From Tachypleus tridentatus (taxonomy: Eukaryota > Arthropoda > Merostomata > Xiphosura > Limulidae): 64,000 nt of DNA. The notes under the pieces are model-generated. The model was not told where the DNA came from. It ran no database searches and saw nothing but the letters and a program-made list of their open reading frames with translations. Positions 1 through 10,900 of this stretch are shown here, piece by piece (the first letter of the stretch is position 1; every line of letters starts with the position of its first letter). Location of the stretch: assembly GCF_004210375.1 (NCBI RefSeq), contig NC_134837.1, positions 156,653,310 to 156,717,309 on the forward strand. Reading direction: 5' to 3'. The position numbers and the translations under genes were made by a program.

Positions 1-51
1 AATAATTTTCACTTGGCAGTGTTTTCAAATCCTTAAAATGTTATATTTAAG

Positions 52-212
52 GGCACAGTCCAGTCTTTTGTTGATGACTTCCTGACCACAGTGTTAACTG
101 TAACGGATGATATCCCACCAGCAGTCAAATGGTTATTTGACATTCTGGATGAAGGAGGAACTAAGCATGGTATCACAGATCCTGAAGTTGTGCATTCTTG
201 GAAAAGTAATAG
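52..212 (+). CDS. Paralogue plexin exon a
   Basis: [20 protein letters not shown] through [15 protein letters not shown]. Starts in phase 0 after TTTAAG and ends in phase 2 at AATAG|GTATAT, splitting the serine before LPLRFW. Confidence 0.94.
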
Positions 213-2048
213 GTATATGCTTCCTTTTTAAGTAATTGCTACATTTTAGACTAACAGATGAATAGCAAAAGTGTCATTTGTTACTGAAAGCTCTGTGGAT
301 GTGATATCTTGTCTATTGCTGTGGTATTTTCACCCACAAAGCTACACATAAACAGTGTCAAAATTAAAACATAAAAGTATTATTCTTTGCTATCAATATT
401 AAATCATAAGTTGAATGCTCTCCAACATTATTGAATATCTGAATAACTCCAGAAAACTGAATCTTGATAAACTTATTTACTTGTGTTTAAATTATCCTTG
501 TATGAAGTTTCTAGGTTAGCTATACTTGTCAGTTATAAATAGACCTTTTCAATTTACTGGTTAATTTCAAATTTATGCTTTTTGTAGTCTTCCTCTAAGA
601 TTTTGGGTAAACCTTGTGAAGAATCCTGACTTTGTATTAGATGTGTACAAAACTCCACTTTTGGATTCCTGTTTGTCTGTGGTAGCCCAGACTCTTATGG
701 ATGCATGCTCCACAACAGATCATAGACTTGGGAAGGTAGTCTTGTATTTTTGTAACCATTAGCACTATAATATCCTAGTTATTAAACATTTAAAGTTATA
801 ACAAATTTTAGCAAAGGTTTCATGTGCTAAGTGCAATTTACAGTAATTTCAGTATGGTTTGATAATAACTCTGCAATGTTATTGTTTTGAAATTAATTTG
901 TAAGCAACACAATAGTTAAATATAACTGGGTGAAAAAGTGTTTGATATTTGAGGTAAAATATGTTGTCTATTAATTATGATGATATAAAAAATAAATAAA
1001 ATGTACTATTAGACAAATTTAAGTAAGAATATATCATTCAGTATCACGAAAATAATGTTACTTTATAATGCAATATTTACTTTGTCTGACTTTTTTTTTC
1101 CTATTTTTTAGGATTCCCCTTCTAACAAACTCCTGTTTGCTCGAGACATCCCAGCTTACAAGAAAGTGGTGATGAAATATTACCAAGATATTGTTTCATT
1201 ACCAGCAATAACAGACCAGGAAATAAGTGCAACAATGCAAACTTTGTCTTTAGTAAGGATTTGAACACCTTCTGTACCATAAACAACACAATCTTTCCTG
1301 CTTCACACATCATTTTATCTTTTACACTATTATATAAAGTAGGTAATGTAAAATAAGAGAAATTATAAAATCATAAGCTACATTATTTTGGAAATTTATT
1401 TTGGGATATAATTTGTTGTATTATAAATTAATACTGCATTAATATTACAACTGATGGTTTCTTTTCTTTAAGAAATTAACAGTACGATAAAACTTTACAT
1501 TTCTCATTGGTATATTATGAATTTCAAGGAAATATACAAAGGTATGTTGGTTTCAAGAAGGGAAGCACTAGAGAATAAATAGTAAAAATATGTTAGTGTT
1601 TAATTTTGTGTAATCCATGCTGTTTTATGGTCAAATTGATATTCATAATTTTTCTATAGGCTCACTCAGGAGAATTCTATACTTTGGCTGCTCTTAAAGA
1701 GCTTTATGTTTATGCTGCAAAGTATAGTGAAGAGGTAAGAAGAAAGTATAAGATATTATATGTTTTTGCTAAAAGATGAGTAGATTAATATCATGTATTC
1801 TATTAAAAATCCATTTACCTTAATGTCAAACTCTAAAGAAACTGAACATGTTTTAAAGACATTAAAAATATGCTTATGGTACAAATCCCATGTTTTTCCT
1901 TTTTATTGCTTCAACATGATGCCCTTTATTTCTTTTATAGTTTCTTGAAGCTCTTGAAGCTGATCCTTGTTGTCAACAAACTCATTTGGCCCACAAACTG
2001 GAGACAGTTGCATGCACTTTGGAGGGTGAAGAAACTTCTGTTTGTTAA
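52..2048 (+). CDS. Second plexin-B-like gene, 3' end (five exons, 5' part outside window)
   Basis: Last five coding exons of a paralogous plexin: 52-212, 588-735, 1112-1252, 1660-1734 and 1941-2048 (TAA at 2046-2048). All introns are GT-AG and all joins are in phase. They cover the C-terminal GAP core: [90 protein letters not shown]. By hand count the first two exons share about 71% of residues with exon 30 of the minus-strand gene, and the third about 55% with exon 31. The third arginine (PLRFW) is intact. No frameshift or stop is visible, so it looks functional, though only the 3' end can be judged. Confidence 0.95.
588..735 (+). CDS. Paralogue plexin exon b
   Basis: [20 protein letters not shown] through [20 protein letters not shown] then K. 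Carries the third GAP arginine. Acceptor TTTGTAG, donor GTAGTC; phase 2 in, 0 out. Confidence 0.95.
1112..1252 (+). CDS. Paralogue plexin exon c
   Basis: [20 protein letters not shown] through [15 protein letters not shown]. 141 nt, phase 0 at both ends, matching exon 31 of the minus-strand gene. Confidence 0.95.
1660..1734 (+). CDS. Paralogue plexin exon d
   Basis: [20 protein letters not shown] then KYSEE. 75 nt, phase 0 at both ends, matching exon 32 of the minus-strand gene. Confidence 0.95.
1941..2048 (+). CDS. Paralogue plexin exon e, C terminus
   Basis: [20 protein letters not shown] then [15 protein letters not shown] and TAA. 108 nt, matching exon 33. The tail ends GEETSVC, parallel to GEEAYIC of the other gene. 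Confidence 0.95.
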   Translation, partial: FLEALEADPCCQQTHLAHKLETVACTLEGEETSVC

Positions 2049-3340
2049 AGAGCTTTTTAATAAATAGTGCCAAAAATATTCAGTGTTATCAAACCAGGAG
2101 AAAAATATCAATCATGGTTTACAACCATGTATACTTTACTCTTTAAAAGGGTAAAGGTCAAGAATTGGAAATGAGGAAAGAAACTCAAAAGTAAGTCATT
2201 TACCACAAAAGTAAGACTGAGTGCTTAGAAAGTTTGACTATACTGAGGAGGCATTTTGTGGTCATCATTGCTAGCTATGCAAACTGAGGAAAACTTGGTT
2301 TATCTGTATGATAAGAATGTTCTGAAATCGTATAAAATGTCATCATTCCAGTAACTTTGCAGAAGTTCAAGCCAAAGATGCGATCAACATACAGGTGTTG
2401 TAGGAGATTATATGGTCAATTTGTAAACTTGTGTTATGATGTGTATAAAGAAAACTGTTTAGGATATGTTAGTGCCTGTACAAAAAATAAACAGGGTTTT
2501 AAAAAAAATGTACATAATTACCAACATCAAACTGATTGTTGGATGAAGAATTGTAATTTGTTTTTTAACTTTGCATACCCATTTGTGTTAGTACAGTGAA
2601 TATCTGTTTAATTCTTCAACATCACAGCAAATGTGGTTATACTGTTTTATCTTGCAAGTCAGAATTGGTGCTTGTAGAATGTAGATTTTGCAACGTTTGG
2701 TTATGGGGCCTACACATTAACTTTGTACAGACTAGATATGAGTATGAACAAGCCAACCACCACTGCTACTGTTGCCTAGACTGTGATATTGTGAACTGTA
2801 GTGTATTTATGTAGTATGAGAATTGTGTAAATTACCTTTAAGTTAAATGTCCTACCTTTTACTTGCATGATTTTTGCTAAAAACGTTAAGTTGTGAAGAA
2901 AGCATACATGTGGCAATATAAAAGTTATTTTGCTTTCAAATTAAATAACTCCTTGTGCTGAATACAATATTTTGAATATTAAGTGGAAAATAACATTATA
3001 GTGAATCCCCTAAACTTACACAAAAATAATGTAAATCATTGTTTTAGAGATTAAAATTTCTACCACCAAGAAACTGATGGTTTTTTAAGTGCAGAGAAAT
3101 AAACATTACTCCAAAATACCAACCAACGTTTGGACTAAATATAGAACTGGACATGTGGCAGAAGCATATAGTTTGTGTGTTTAGTATTTATTAGGTAATC
3201 AAAGATGTACTATGAATACTAATTACTTTTTGAACTGGAAGTTTTCAGTATAATCCTATTAAGACCTAGAAGAGAAATGTGTTTCTTCTTCACACCAAGT
3301 ATTTTTGATATACCATCATCCTGTACCAGTTCAGGAATTT

Positions 3341-3346
3341 AATAAA
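3341..3346 (+). terminator. Candidate poly(A) signal of the plus-strand plexin
   Basis: AATAAA about 1.3 kb after the stop codon, with TGTT/TCTGTT stretches downstream. Earlier AATAAA copies at 2486 and 3098 are alternatives; the one at 2059 is too close to the stop to be favoured. Confidence 0.35.
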
Positions 3347-4080
3347 GTGTTGATAAAAACACGTTTATTCTATGGATTTGGATCTTGTCATCTGTTAATG
3401 CATGAGATGTAGAAGTTAAGATTTGGAATAGAAATAAGCCTAATCACTCGATAGTGTGGATTAGTCTTTATAAAGTAAAAAGGAAGAGAAAGTCTACTAC
3501 AATCTTTTTAAAGATTATTTTTTATTTATTCTTTTCCTTTCCTTCTTATGAAATTCTTTTATCATAAACTACCACATTGAGAATTTTGCCACAGTATTAG
3601 AATATTACAGATAATTTATACATAGTCTGGGTATGTACTACAAGTTAAATGTACTTGTGAAGAGACTATATTTTTCAGAATCACACAAGAGTTTTAACAC
3701 TTAACAAATATATGTACATCAAGTAACAAGCTAGAGAACCAAACCCATTTGAAGGTTGTTGTTTTTTCAATAAAATCACTTAGCAAATATCCTCTGTTAA
3801 ACAAATAGCCATTTTAAAAAGAACAAGTTAAGAATCATACCCTGTTTATATTTGGCAATTACCTTCGCTGCTATGAGCGATATGCAATAAAGAAATTTAA
3901 AAAGTAACAACACAGGGTAGGAATAAGCATAGTGCAACTAGGGCCAACTGTATCCTAATAAAAACAAAAGTGAGATTTGGAAGAAGAAAAAGTTAAGGCA
4001 GGCTCAGTCTGGTCTTGACTATGCTGCGAGATGTTCCTCTTCTGAGTGGTGGGCTTGCTGTGCATAGCTAGTTGGCAAGT

Positions 4081-4108
4081 TGCTGTATATGAATTATAAT
4101 ATACAGCA
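4081..4108. repeat. Perfect 10-bp hairpin in the convergent UTR region
   Basis: TGCTGTATAT and its exact reverse complement ATATACAGCA are separated by 8 nt. It lies in the presumed 3' UTR of the minus-strand plexin. Function unknown. Confidence 0.5.
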
Positions 4109-4296
4109 TCTGTTAAAGTAAGGTTTTTTGGATCATCATCAGGCAACAAGCCAGACCCCTACACGAATATTAAACTACACTTCAACACAATTGTTTTCCT
4201 ACAGGATTGGATAGAACATAAAAATAATGAACTTTTATCTTCAATTCTCTAGCTCAGGACAAACACAAAAGGTATTAATGGAGTCTTTATATAGAG

Positions 4297-4302
4297 TTTA
4301 TT
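4297..4302 (-). terminator. Candidate poly(A) signal of the minus-strand plexin
   Basis: First AATAAA (TTTATT on plus) after the stop at 4835, about 535 nt downstream. More copies at 3521-3530 are alternatives. Confidence 0.35.
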
Positions 4303-4834
4303 ATATTCAAAGATTAAAGCAAATTTTCCACACTTCTGTCTTCACAGTACTAATACTGACATTTGTGACACAAACAGTACCTGGCCAACTTCAAGACCAA
4401 TGACTAAATGCATGGAGTTTGTGTATCTTAATACATGTTAAAACAGTACCAAGCCATGCTATCATTTTATGCGGTATACTTCTCTTCCAAGGAACTAGTG
4501 CACTATGCATGTGTAATTTAGCCAACATAATTTAGTGCTACAAGATAATCCTTCTATGTTGAAGCTTTTGAGCAATGCTGATAAAACAAAAAAAGCTGTA
4601 GTTGAGTAAGATGCCAACTATTTCAAGGAATGGACATTTTGTGAAAGGGCCTGAAAATGTCAGTACTTTGCTGACTTAGGAAGGTAGCTAAGAAAGAGGT
4701 AAAGCATTACTTTGAAGCACGCTACTAAACTGGCAAGTTGAGAATTTATCACACTCTCTTAAAAGCTACATGTTGGTAGAAACAGACACAGCTTAAAGTG
4801 CAGAAAGCTGGAAACATGAAAGTACTTTCTTTTT

Positions 4835-4942
4835 TCAGCAGATGTATGCTTCCTCTCCACCTAGTGTACAAGCTACTGTCTCGAGCTTTGAAACAAGGTC
4901 ATACTTCTGGCAGCTAGAATCTGTTTGGAGTGCCTCAAAAAC
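4835..4942 (-). CDS. PlexB: Plexin exon 33: C terminus and stop
   Basis: [20 protein letters not shown] then [15 protein letters not shown] and TGA. The ALxxDxxxxxxxLxxKLExV helix is conserved; the tail ends in cysteine instead of the VTDL of vertebrate plexin-B. Confidence 0.95.
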   Translation of the reverse strand, partial: VFEALQTDSSCQKYDLVSKLETVACTLGGEEAYIC

Positions 4943-7900
4943 CTGGAAGTTGAAATAGAAACGTCAACACAAATTTTGTTAAGAAGGATAGTAGGGCTGT
5001 ACAAAAACCAAAACCTTTTTGTAACATAGTAACTTCACTGTTATCTCGGTACTACTGCTATAGTCAAATGCTTAGTTCATATATTACATGATAACTATCT
5101 CCAAAAACCAATTTTCAAGCAGTTTTATGCCCTGGTTTTAGTTTTTGAGAGATTATGTGTGTGTGCACAAACAATTGTTATCTTAATTGAAAAATAAGAG
5201 CCTTTACACAAATTTAGCAATATACATTTTGAAGACTTAGTTACTTTTAAGACATACTGGATAAATATTCTTAAGTAAAAATAAACAAAAAACACAAACC
5301 AGGTTGGTGTTGCAAGTTAATCAGAAAGTTCCTATTGATGTCAGAACTATGTATACCTTGCTTAAACACTTTAAACAACAACAGAAAAAACTTAACTAAG
5401 GAAATGAGCAAGCTAGGAATATTACAAATGATTATAACTTATTTTCAAATGATATTCCAAAGAATAAGTAATACAGTACAAATTATCAATTATTAACTAA
5501 AACTGTCATATGGAGTATAGTTGTATGATAGTGACACTGGCTTAATAAAAGTTTTATAGTTTAAAGAGTAGTTCTGGTGATATATATAATTAACTGAACG
5601 TCACAATTGCATTCTGAAAGGAATAGAAATCTCAACATATTAAACTTTTTTTTGTGAATTGCCATTATGAAGAACATCTCACCTGATCACTATACTTCAT
5701 AATATATCCATAGAGTTCTTTCAGGGAATTTATAGCTTCTATCTCCCCTTGGTGTGCCTGCATAACAAAAATATTTCCTGGTGCTCTGTATGTTCTCATT
5801 AATATAAAAACAATTGTAAAATACATTTTTACAAAATAAATTTAAAACTAAGTCTTTTAAATAATCTTTCAGGCAACAATGCCAACTTACATTAATAGTG
5901 TTGTTTACTATTGTTTTTTCATTTATGATTAAATTTTTATAGTACTATATGAGGTGGTTTTGGAAAACTATGATCTTACGATTGAAAGATTTTTCATGGC
6001 TGTTTTCATTTCTGGACCAGAAACTGTAGGGAGCAAGGAAATATCATGGTACAATTTTCCCACCATCCGTCTATAAGTTGGAATGTCACGAGCGAAAAGT
6101 AATTTATTTGAAGGAGAATCCTGGGGAGTAAAAATGATAATTTAGTAATATTGATTAAATCTATGAAATTAGAGAGAAAGTTATGTTTTTGACATGAAAG
6201 AGAACCACCACAAAATGATAAAATATGTTTTATATTTCAAAGATTAGTTCATTTTTAGAAACAGTATAAATGTGTGTAATGATTCAACATTTCTAGTTTA
6301 TGTATTGCAATCTTTATTCATAATTTATACATATTATTACAAATATGTAAACAATTTTTGAAAAACTATTAGTATATCTGTAGGTGTTTTAGAATTTGTA
6401 ATAATCAGTAATGTCGAGGAAACCCATTTTTAGAGAAATATATATGCAAAAACGGCTCGTTTGGGTTGAGAAAATATTTTATGTAGAAGAGCGAACAACG
6501 TTTCGACCTTCTTGGTCATCGTCAGGTTCACAAAGAAAGAAAGAGGTAACTGACCGGAAGCTGACCACATGTTTGGAAGGGGTTTGTAACCGAGTGTCGG
6601 AATGTAGAGGGCGGTGTTAGATGTTTGAATATATAATTTTATTTTATTTTATTTAATATAGGTATAAAGGTATTCCTTTATATTGGTTTATTTTGGGTTT
6701 AAGTTGTTGTATAAGTAAGGCTTCTTTAATTTTGCATTTGTTTATGTTTGTTTCTTTATTTAGTATTTGAGTGTTTTCTATGGTTATGTTGTGTTTATTT
6801 GACTTGCAGTGTTTGAAAACGTGTGAAGGTGACTTTTTATGTTCTTTGAATCTGGTTTCCATTTTTCTACTTGTTTCTCCAATATAGAAGTTGTGGCAGT
6901 TATCACATTGTATTTTATAAATAATGTTGGTGGTGTGTTAGTCAAATGTAGTTTTTACACAGTATAGACCTCAGTTTTGTGCCTGGTTTTTGAATAAATT
7001 TGGTATTAACTGGAATGTCATATTTTGTTACTAGTTTTTGCCAAATGTTGGTTATTTGTCTGCTGATGTCGGAATATATGGTATGCAGCAGTATATGGTT
7101 TCGTGATTTTTTAATTTGTGAGATATATTTACTTTTGTTGGTTGATTTTGCTTTCTGTCTAGGTGTGTGCGTATAATATTTTCTACAGTTTGTGGAGGAA
7201 ACTTACTGATGTTGATGAAGTATTGTTTTATTTTGTCTAATTCATTGTTAATTTTATCTGGTGAGTATAGTTTTATGGTTATGTTTATTTAGTTTCTTAG
7301 TATGTACATTCTGACACTCAGGTACACAACCCCTTCCAAACATGTAGTCAGCTTCCGGTCAGTTACCTCTTTCTTTTTTTGTGAACCTGACGATGACCGA
7401 AGAAGAGGTCGAAACGTTGTTCGCTCTTCTACATAAAATATTTTCTCAACCCAAACGAGCCGTTTTTGCATATAGAATTTGTAATGTTACCAAAATTCAT
7501 GTTCACAAGGATTTTATCAAACACTCGTAATTTTAAAAACATATTTGCAACCATTTGATAAAGGATTGCACATCTCTCCTTTGTTTAAAATTTTACTTTT
7601 TTTCACCAGAATAAGTTTATTTTAAAGTTACTGATACTTCAGTTCATAATTTTTAGATTTAATCTTTAATGCAAAATTATCTACAAAGGCTTTATATATT
7701 TCAAACATAAACAAATGTTTTTATGAGAGGTTAATAATATTTTCAATCAAAAAACAGTTGTGATAGAAATAAGCTATTTCTTAATATCAAGGAAATTCTT
7801 ACTTTGCCAAGACGATGTTGTGTTGTTGAACAAGCATCCATGAAGGTCTGAGCAATCACAGATAGAGATGAATCTACTGTGGGTGTTTTCTCAATGTCAA

Positions 7901-10900
7901 AAATGAAATCTGGGTTCTTCATGATGTTTACCCAGAACCTAAGTGGAAAACTGTTACTTTTCCAAGCATGTACTACTTCAGGGTCAGATATTCCATGCTT
8001 GGCTGCAGCATCATCTAACAAATCAAACAACCACTTGACAGCTTCTGGTAAAAGCTCATTAGCTGTCAAAATAGTGGAGAAAAAATCATCCACAAACTGC
8101 TGCACTGTTCCCTAAGTAAAAACATTCGTTTTGATTATGCAATTTCTAACTATTTAAAACTCAATTTTATCACAGATTTATAAATGGATAGAAAAAACAT
8201 AAAGTACTTTGAAAAATAGAAGATATTACTGTGGATATAATATTAACATTTAATAAATGTAGGCCAAGAGAAATAAGATTTTTACTTAGGGAAATAAATC
8301 ACCTAAAAATGCTTTAAGATAAGTAAAGCTTTCAGTTTAGGCTATCCCCTTAATTCTTTCTGAAACCAAGATAAAATTCAGATCGCAAAAAGATTTCTGC
8401 ATAATTAGGTAAATCTCTTTCTCCATGAAATTCTTTTTAATCCTACTGCATCATAATTTTTATAGTCTTTTCTTTTGATTGATACTAAATTGTGCAAGTA
8501 TGCTAGTTAGTTGTATAGACACATAGCTGCAATGCAAACTTTAACCACTTATTCTCATGTATTTCTAGCACTTGGTTATTCTAAGCTTACCAACATTCAA
8601 AACAGTGCTCTTATTTTGCTAAAACCAGGAAAACAAATTATTCTTGTATGCTACAAAAGAATAAGCCTGAGTACATTAAAGAAATCATAGTTAGTCTTCT
8701 AATTACTCCGAAAGAAAAACTAAAACAGCTCTAATCAAGTAAATTATTATAAACTCAGCTACACACTTTTTATTTTATTATGCTTGAGACATAATGGAGC
8801 AGTTTGAAGTCATGCATTGGAATTGAAAAGAAAAATTGATCTATACCTTTGTAGACAGAAGCCTGGTAAGAAATATTTCTGGGATTGCCTTGTGACAATG
8901 ATCTTTCTGTTGCTGTTCTGAAAGAGGCTCATCTGCAGGCTTTACCAAGTGCCAGTAACGAAACCCAGGAATCTTTTCATGACCTCTTGGAGAATTGGGT
9001 GTCATGATACCATCACTATGATCTATGACATAAAAGAAAGTTTGAATAAATTTTAACATAGAAATTGTCTAGTTTTATAAATACATTTTAGTATAAATTT
9101 AAGTTAATCCTGCAAAATATATAAAATTAGATAATAAACAGTCTAAATTTGCCACTAGTTTCTAATTTACATCTTCAAGAAATATTAAAAACATTTATAA
9201 TCATAAGCAATATTATTACTAACAACTGGCACTTAAATAAGTACCAAGATGCTGCTAACTTAGTTAAACCACAGGAAGTTATGAATAAAACTACATTTCT
9301 TGGAAATGAATTTAAACATCCACCAAAATTCATTTGGTAATGCAGAAGTATACTATAAAATATTTTCTATAATGTCACAGGTGAACTATCTATTTTCTTT
9401 TAATTGTTATTTAAAGATATTCATAATTCTTATAGATTGTTTTATACTAATTTGTAGTAAATCTCTTGAATTTCTTGTCACAGTAATTTAAAACATACTT
9501 GATGGTTCCTGACAGGTTTGTTTCTTCTTAGGCACTAAACTCATTACTGCAGCTTCCTTGATTCCATAGTGGTCCAAAGTGTTGATGCGCTTCCAACCGT
9601 TGAGCATTTTGGTTGTTAAATCTTCATCAGCCAAAATCAGATGACCTCCTCTACCATGACGCCATTCTGTGAATATTAAATTTTATAATGTTACTGTCAT
9701 GTTAACATAATTTTGTTTAAACTTTCATTGTTGTGATAGAAGGAAAATCAATATACAAAAGTATCAGCAAGTAATTTTTTTAGTTAAAATATTTTCAAGC
9801 ATATATACTCACTTAGATGGCACTTTTCAAGGGGCAAAATTTTTCACTGTTAATTGTATTTTAATTTTAAAAGTTAATTTTTTAAGTTTGAATTTCGAGA
9901 GCAACCTTAATAAAAGTTTTCTGATCAAAGGATTTAATTTGTTTTTTCACTTTACATTATAAGTGACTAATCAAACTTTATTCTTGAAATTCAGGTCTTC
10001 ATAAGCCTGAAAAAGTAACTTTTTCTAAAAAGCTATTTTAGAATTTAAAAGTCTAGAGTGAAAGAAATATTGAAACAACCCAACAAAAGTGCAAGCTCCT
10101 TTCTAGCTACATAAGTAAATGCTACAGCAACTTTATTTAAACTTTGAATAAATAATTGCTCACTCCAAGTCAACTGCCAGCTGCCACAGAGCCAAGCATT
10201 GAATACAGGACCACAGTCCATGTATGGAACAGGCACAGCGGTGATAGTGCCAGAGCAGATAGACTTAGCTACAATGTCGGCGAGCTCATTTCCGCAAATA
10301 CCAATGTGGCCCTGTATCCAGAAAAACTGGATAGAAGTAGATGTTAAAGAGAAATGGGCCAGTCGGTTTTGAATATCGGCAAAAAGAGGGTGTGAACTAA
10401 CGTGAAGTGATTCCAGGGCCAGTAGAGAACAAAGCGAGTCACTATAAATAGTGCAGTTTGAGTACTGCTTAACTTCTATATGATCCAAGGCAAGAGAAAT
10501 GGTGTACAGTTCATCAGTGAACACAGAAGTTGTAGAGGGGATTCTGCACCCAACCACTAAACCACAACAAACCATGGCAGAGCCCACACAGTCACCTGAT
10601 TTCAAACCATTTGTATAAATAGGAATGGAAGGATGGTTCAAACTATGTTCAGCAAATAACAGACAGTATTTCCAATTGGGAGTGTCTGCTTTTCTCAGAT
10701 GACTTAAAGACAGGTCACATTTGAGGACTGTAAGAAGCCATGGTGGAATGGGCTGACCAGTGGATACAGCAATATTATCCAAGGACAGACCCAATTCATG
10801 CAACTGTGTCTGGACACCAAGGCCAAAAGGAGCAATGGCAGATTGTCTGTTTTGAAAAAGTACGGCCTACCGAGGAAAGAAAACAACCCCAGGCTGGATG

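Larger units (their letters stand above)
2049..4834. other. Convergent 3' UTR region of the two plexins
   Basis: No coding sequence supported. AATAAA signals on the plus strand lie at 2059, 2486, 3098 and 3341; on the minus strand (TTTATT as read on plus) at 4297-4302 and 3521-3530. If the 3341 and 3521-3530 signals are used, the two 3' UTRs end within about 200 bp of each other, and further read-through would make them overlap. Open frames at 2357-2814 have no recognisable protein signature. Confidence 0.6.
6441..7475 (-). mobile_element. Penelope-like element remnant with inverted terminal repeats
   Basis: About 1.04 kb in plexin intron 30. Inverted repeats of about 170-185 bp (6441-6610 and 7290-7475) start TATATGCAAAAACGGCTCGT and read inward. 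Between them, on the minus strand, is the end of a Penelope-type ORF. The termini carry hammerhead-like CTGANGA...GAAAC cores. Inverted long terminal repeats plus GIY-YIG are typical of Penelope-like elements. The reverse transcriptase is missing, so this copy is dead. Confidence 0.8.

Noticed and set aside
2357..2814. Two open frames in the 3' region of the plus-strand plexin
   Set aside because: Located just after the stop codon, no start context or recognisable protein signature; fits 3' UTR.
7879..8115. 78-codon plus-strand frame over plexin exon 30
   Set aside because: Antisense shadow of the GAP core.
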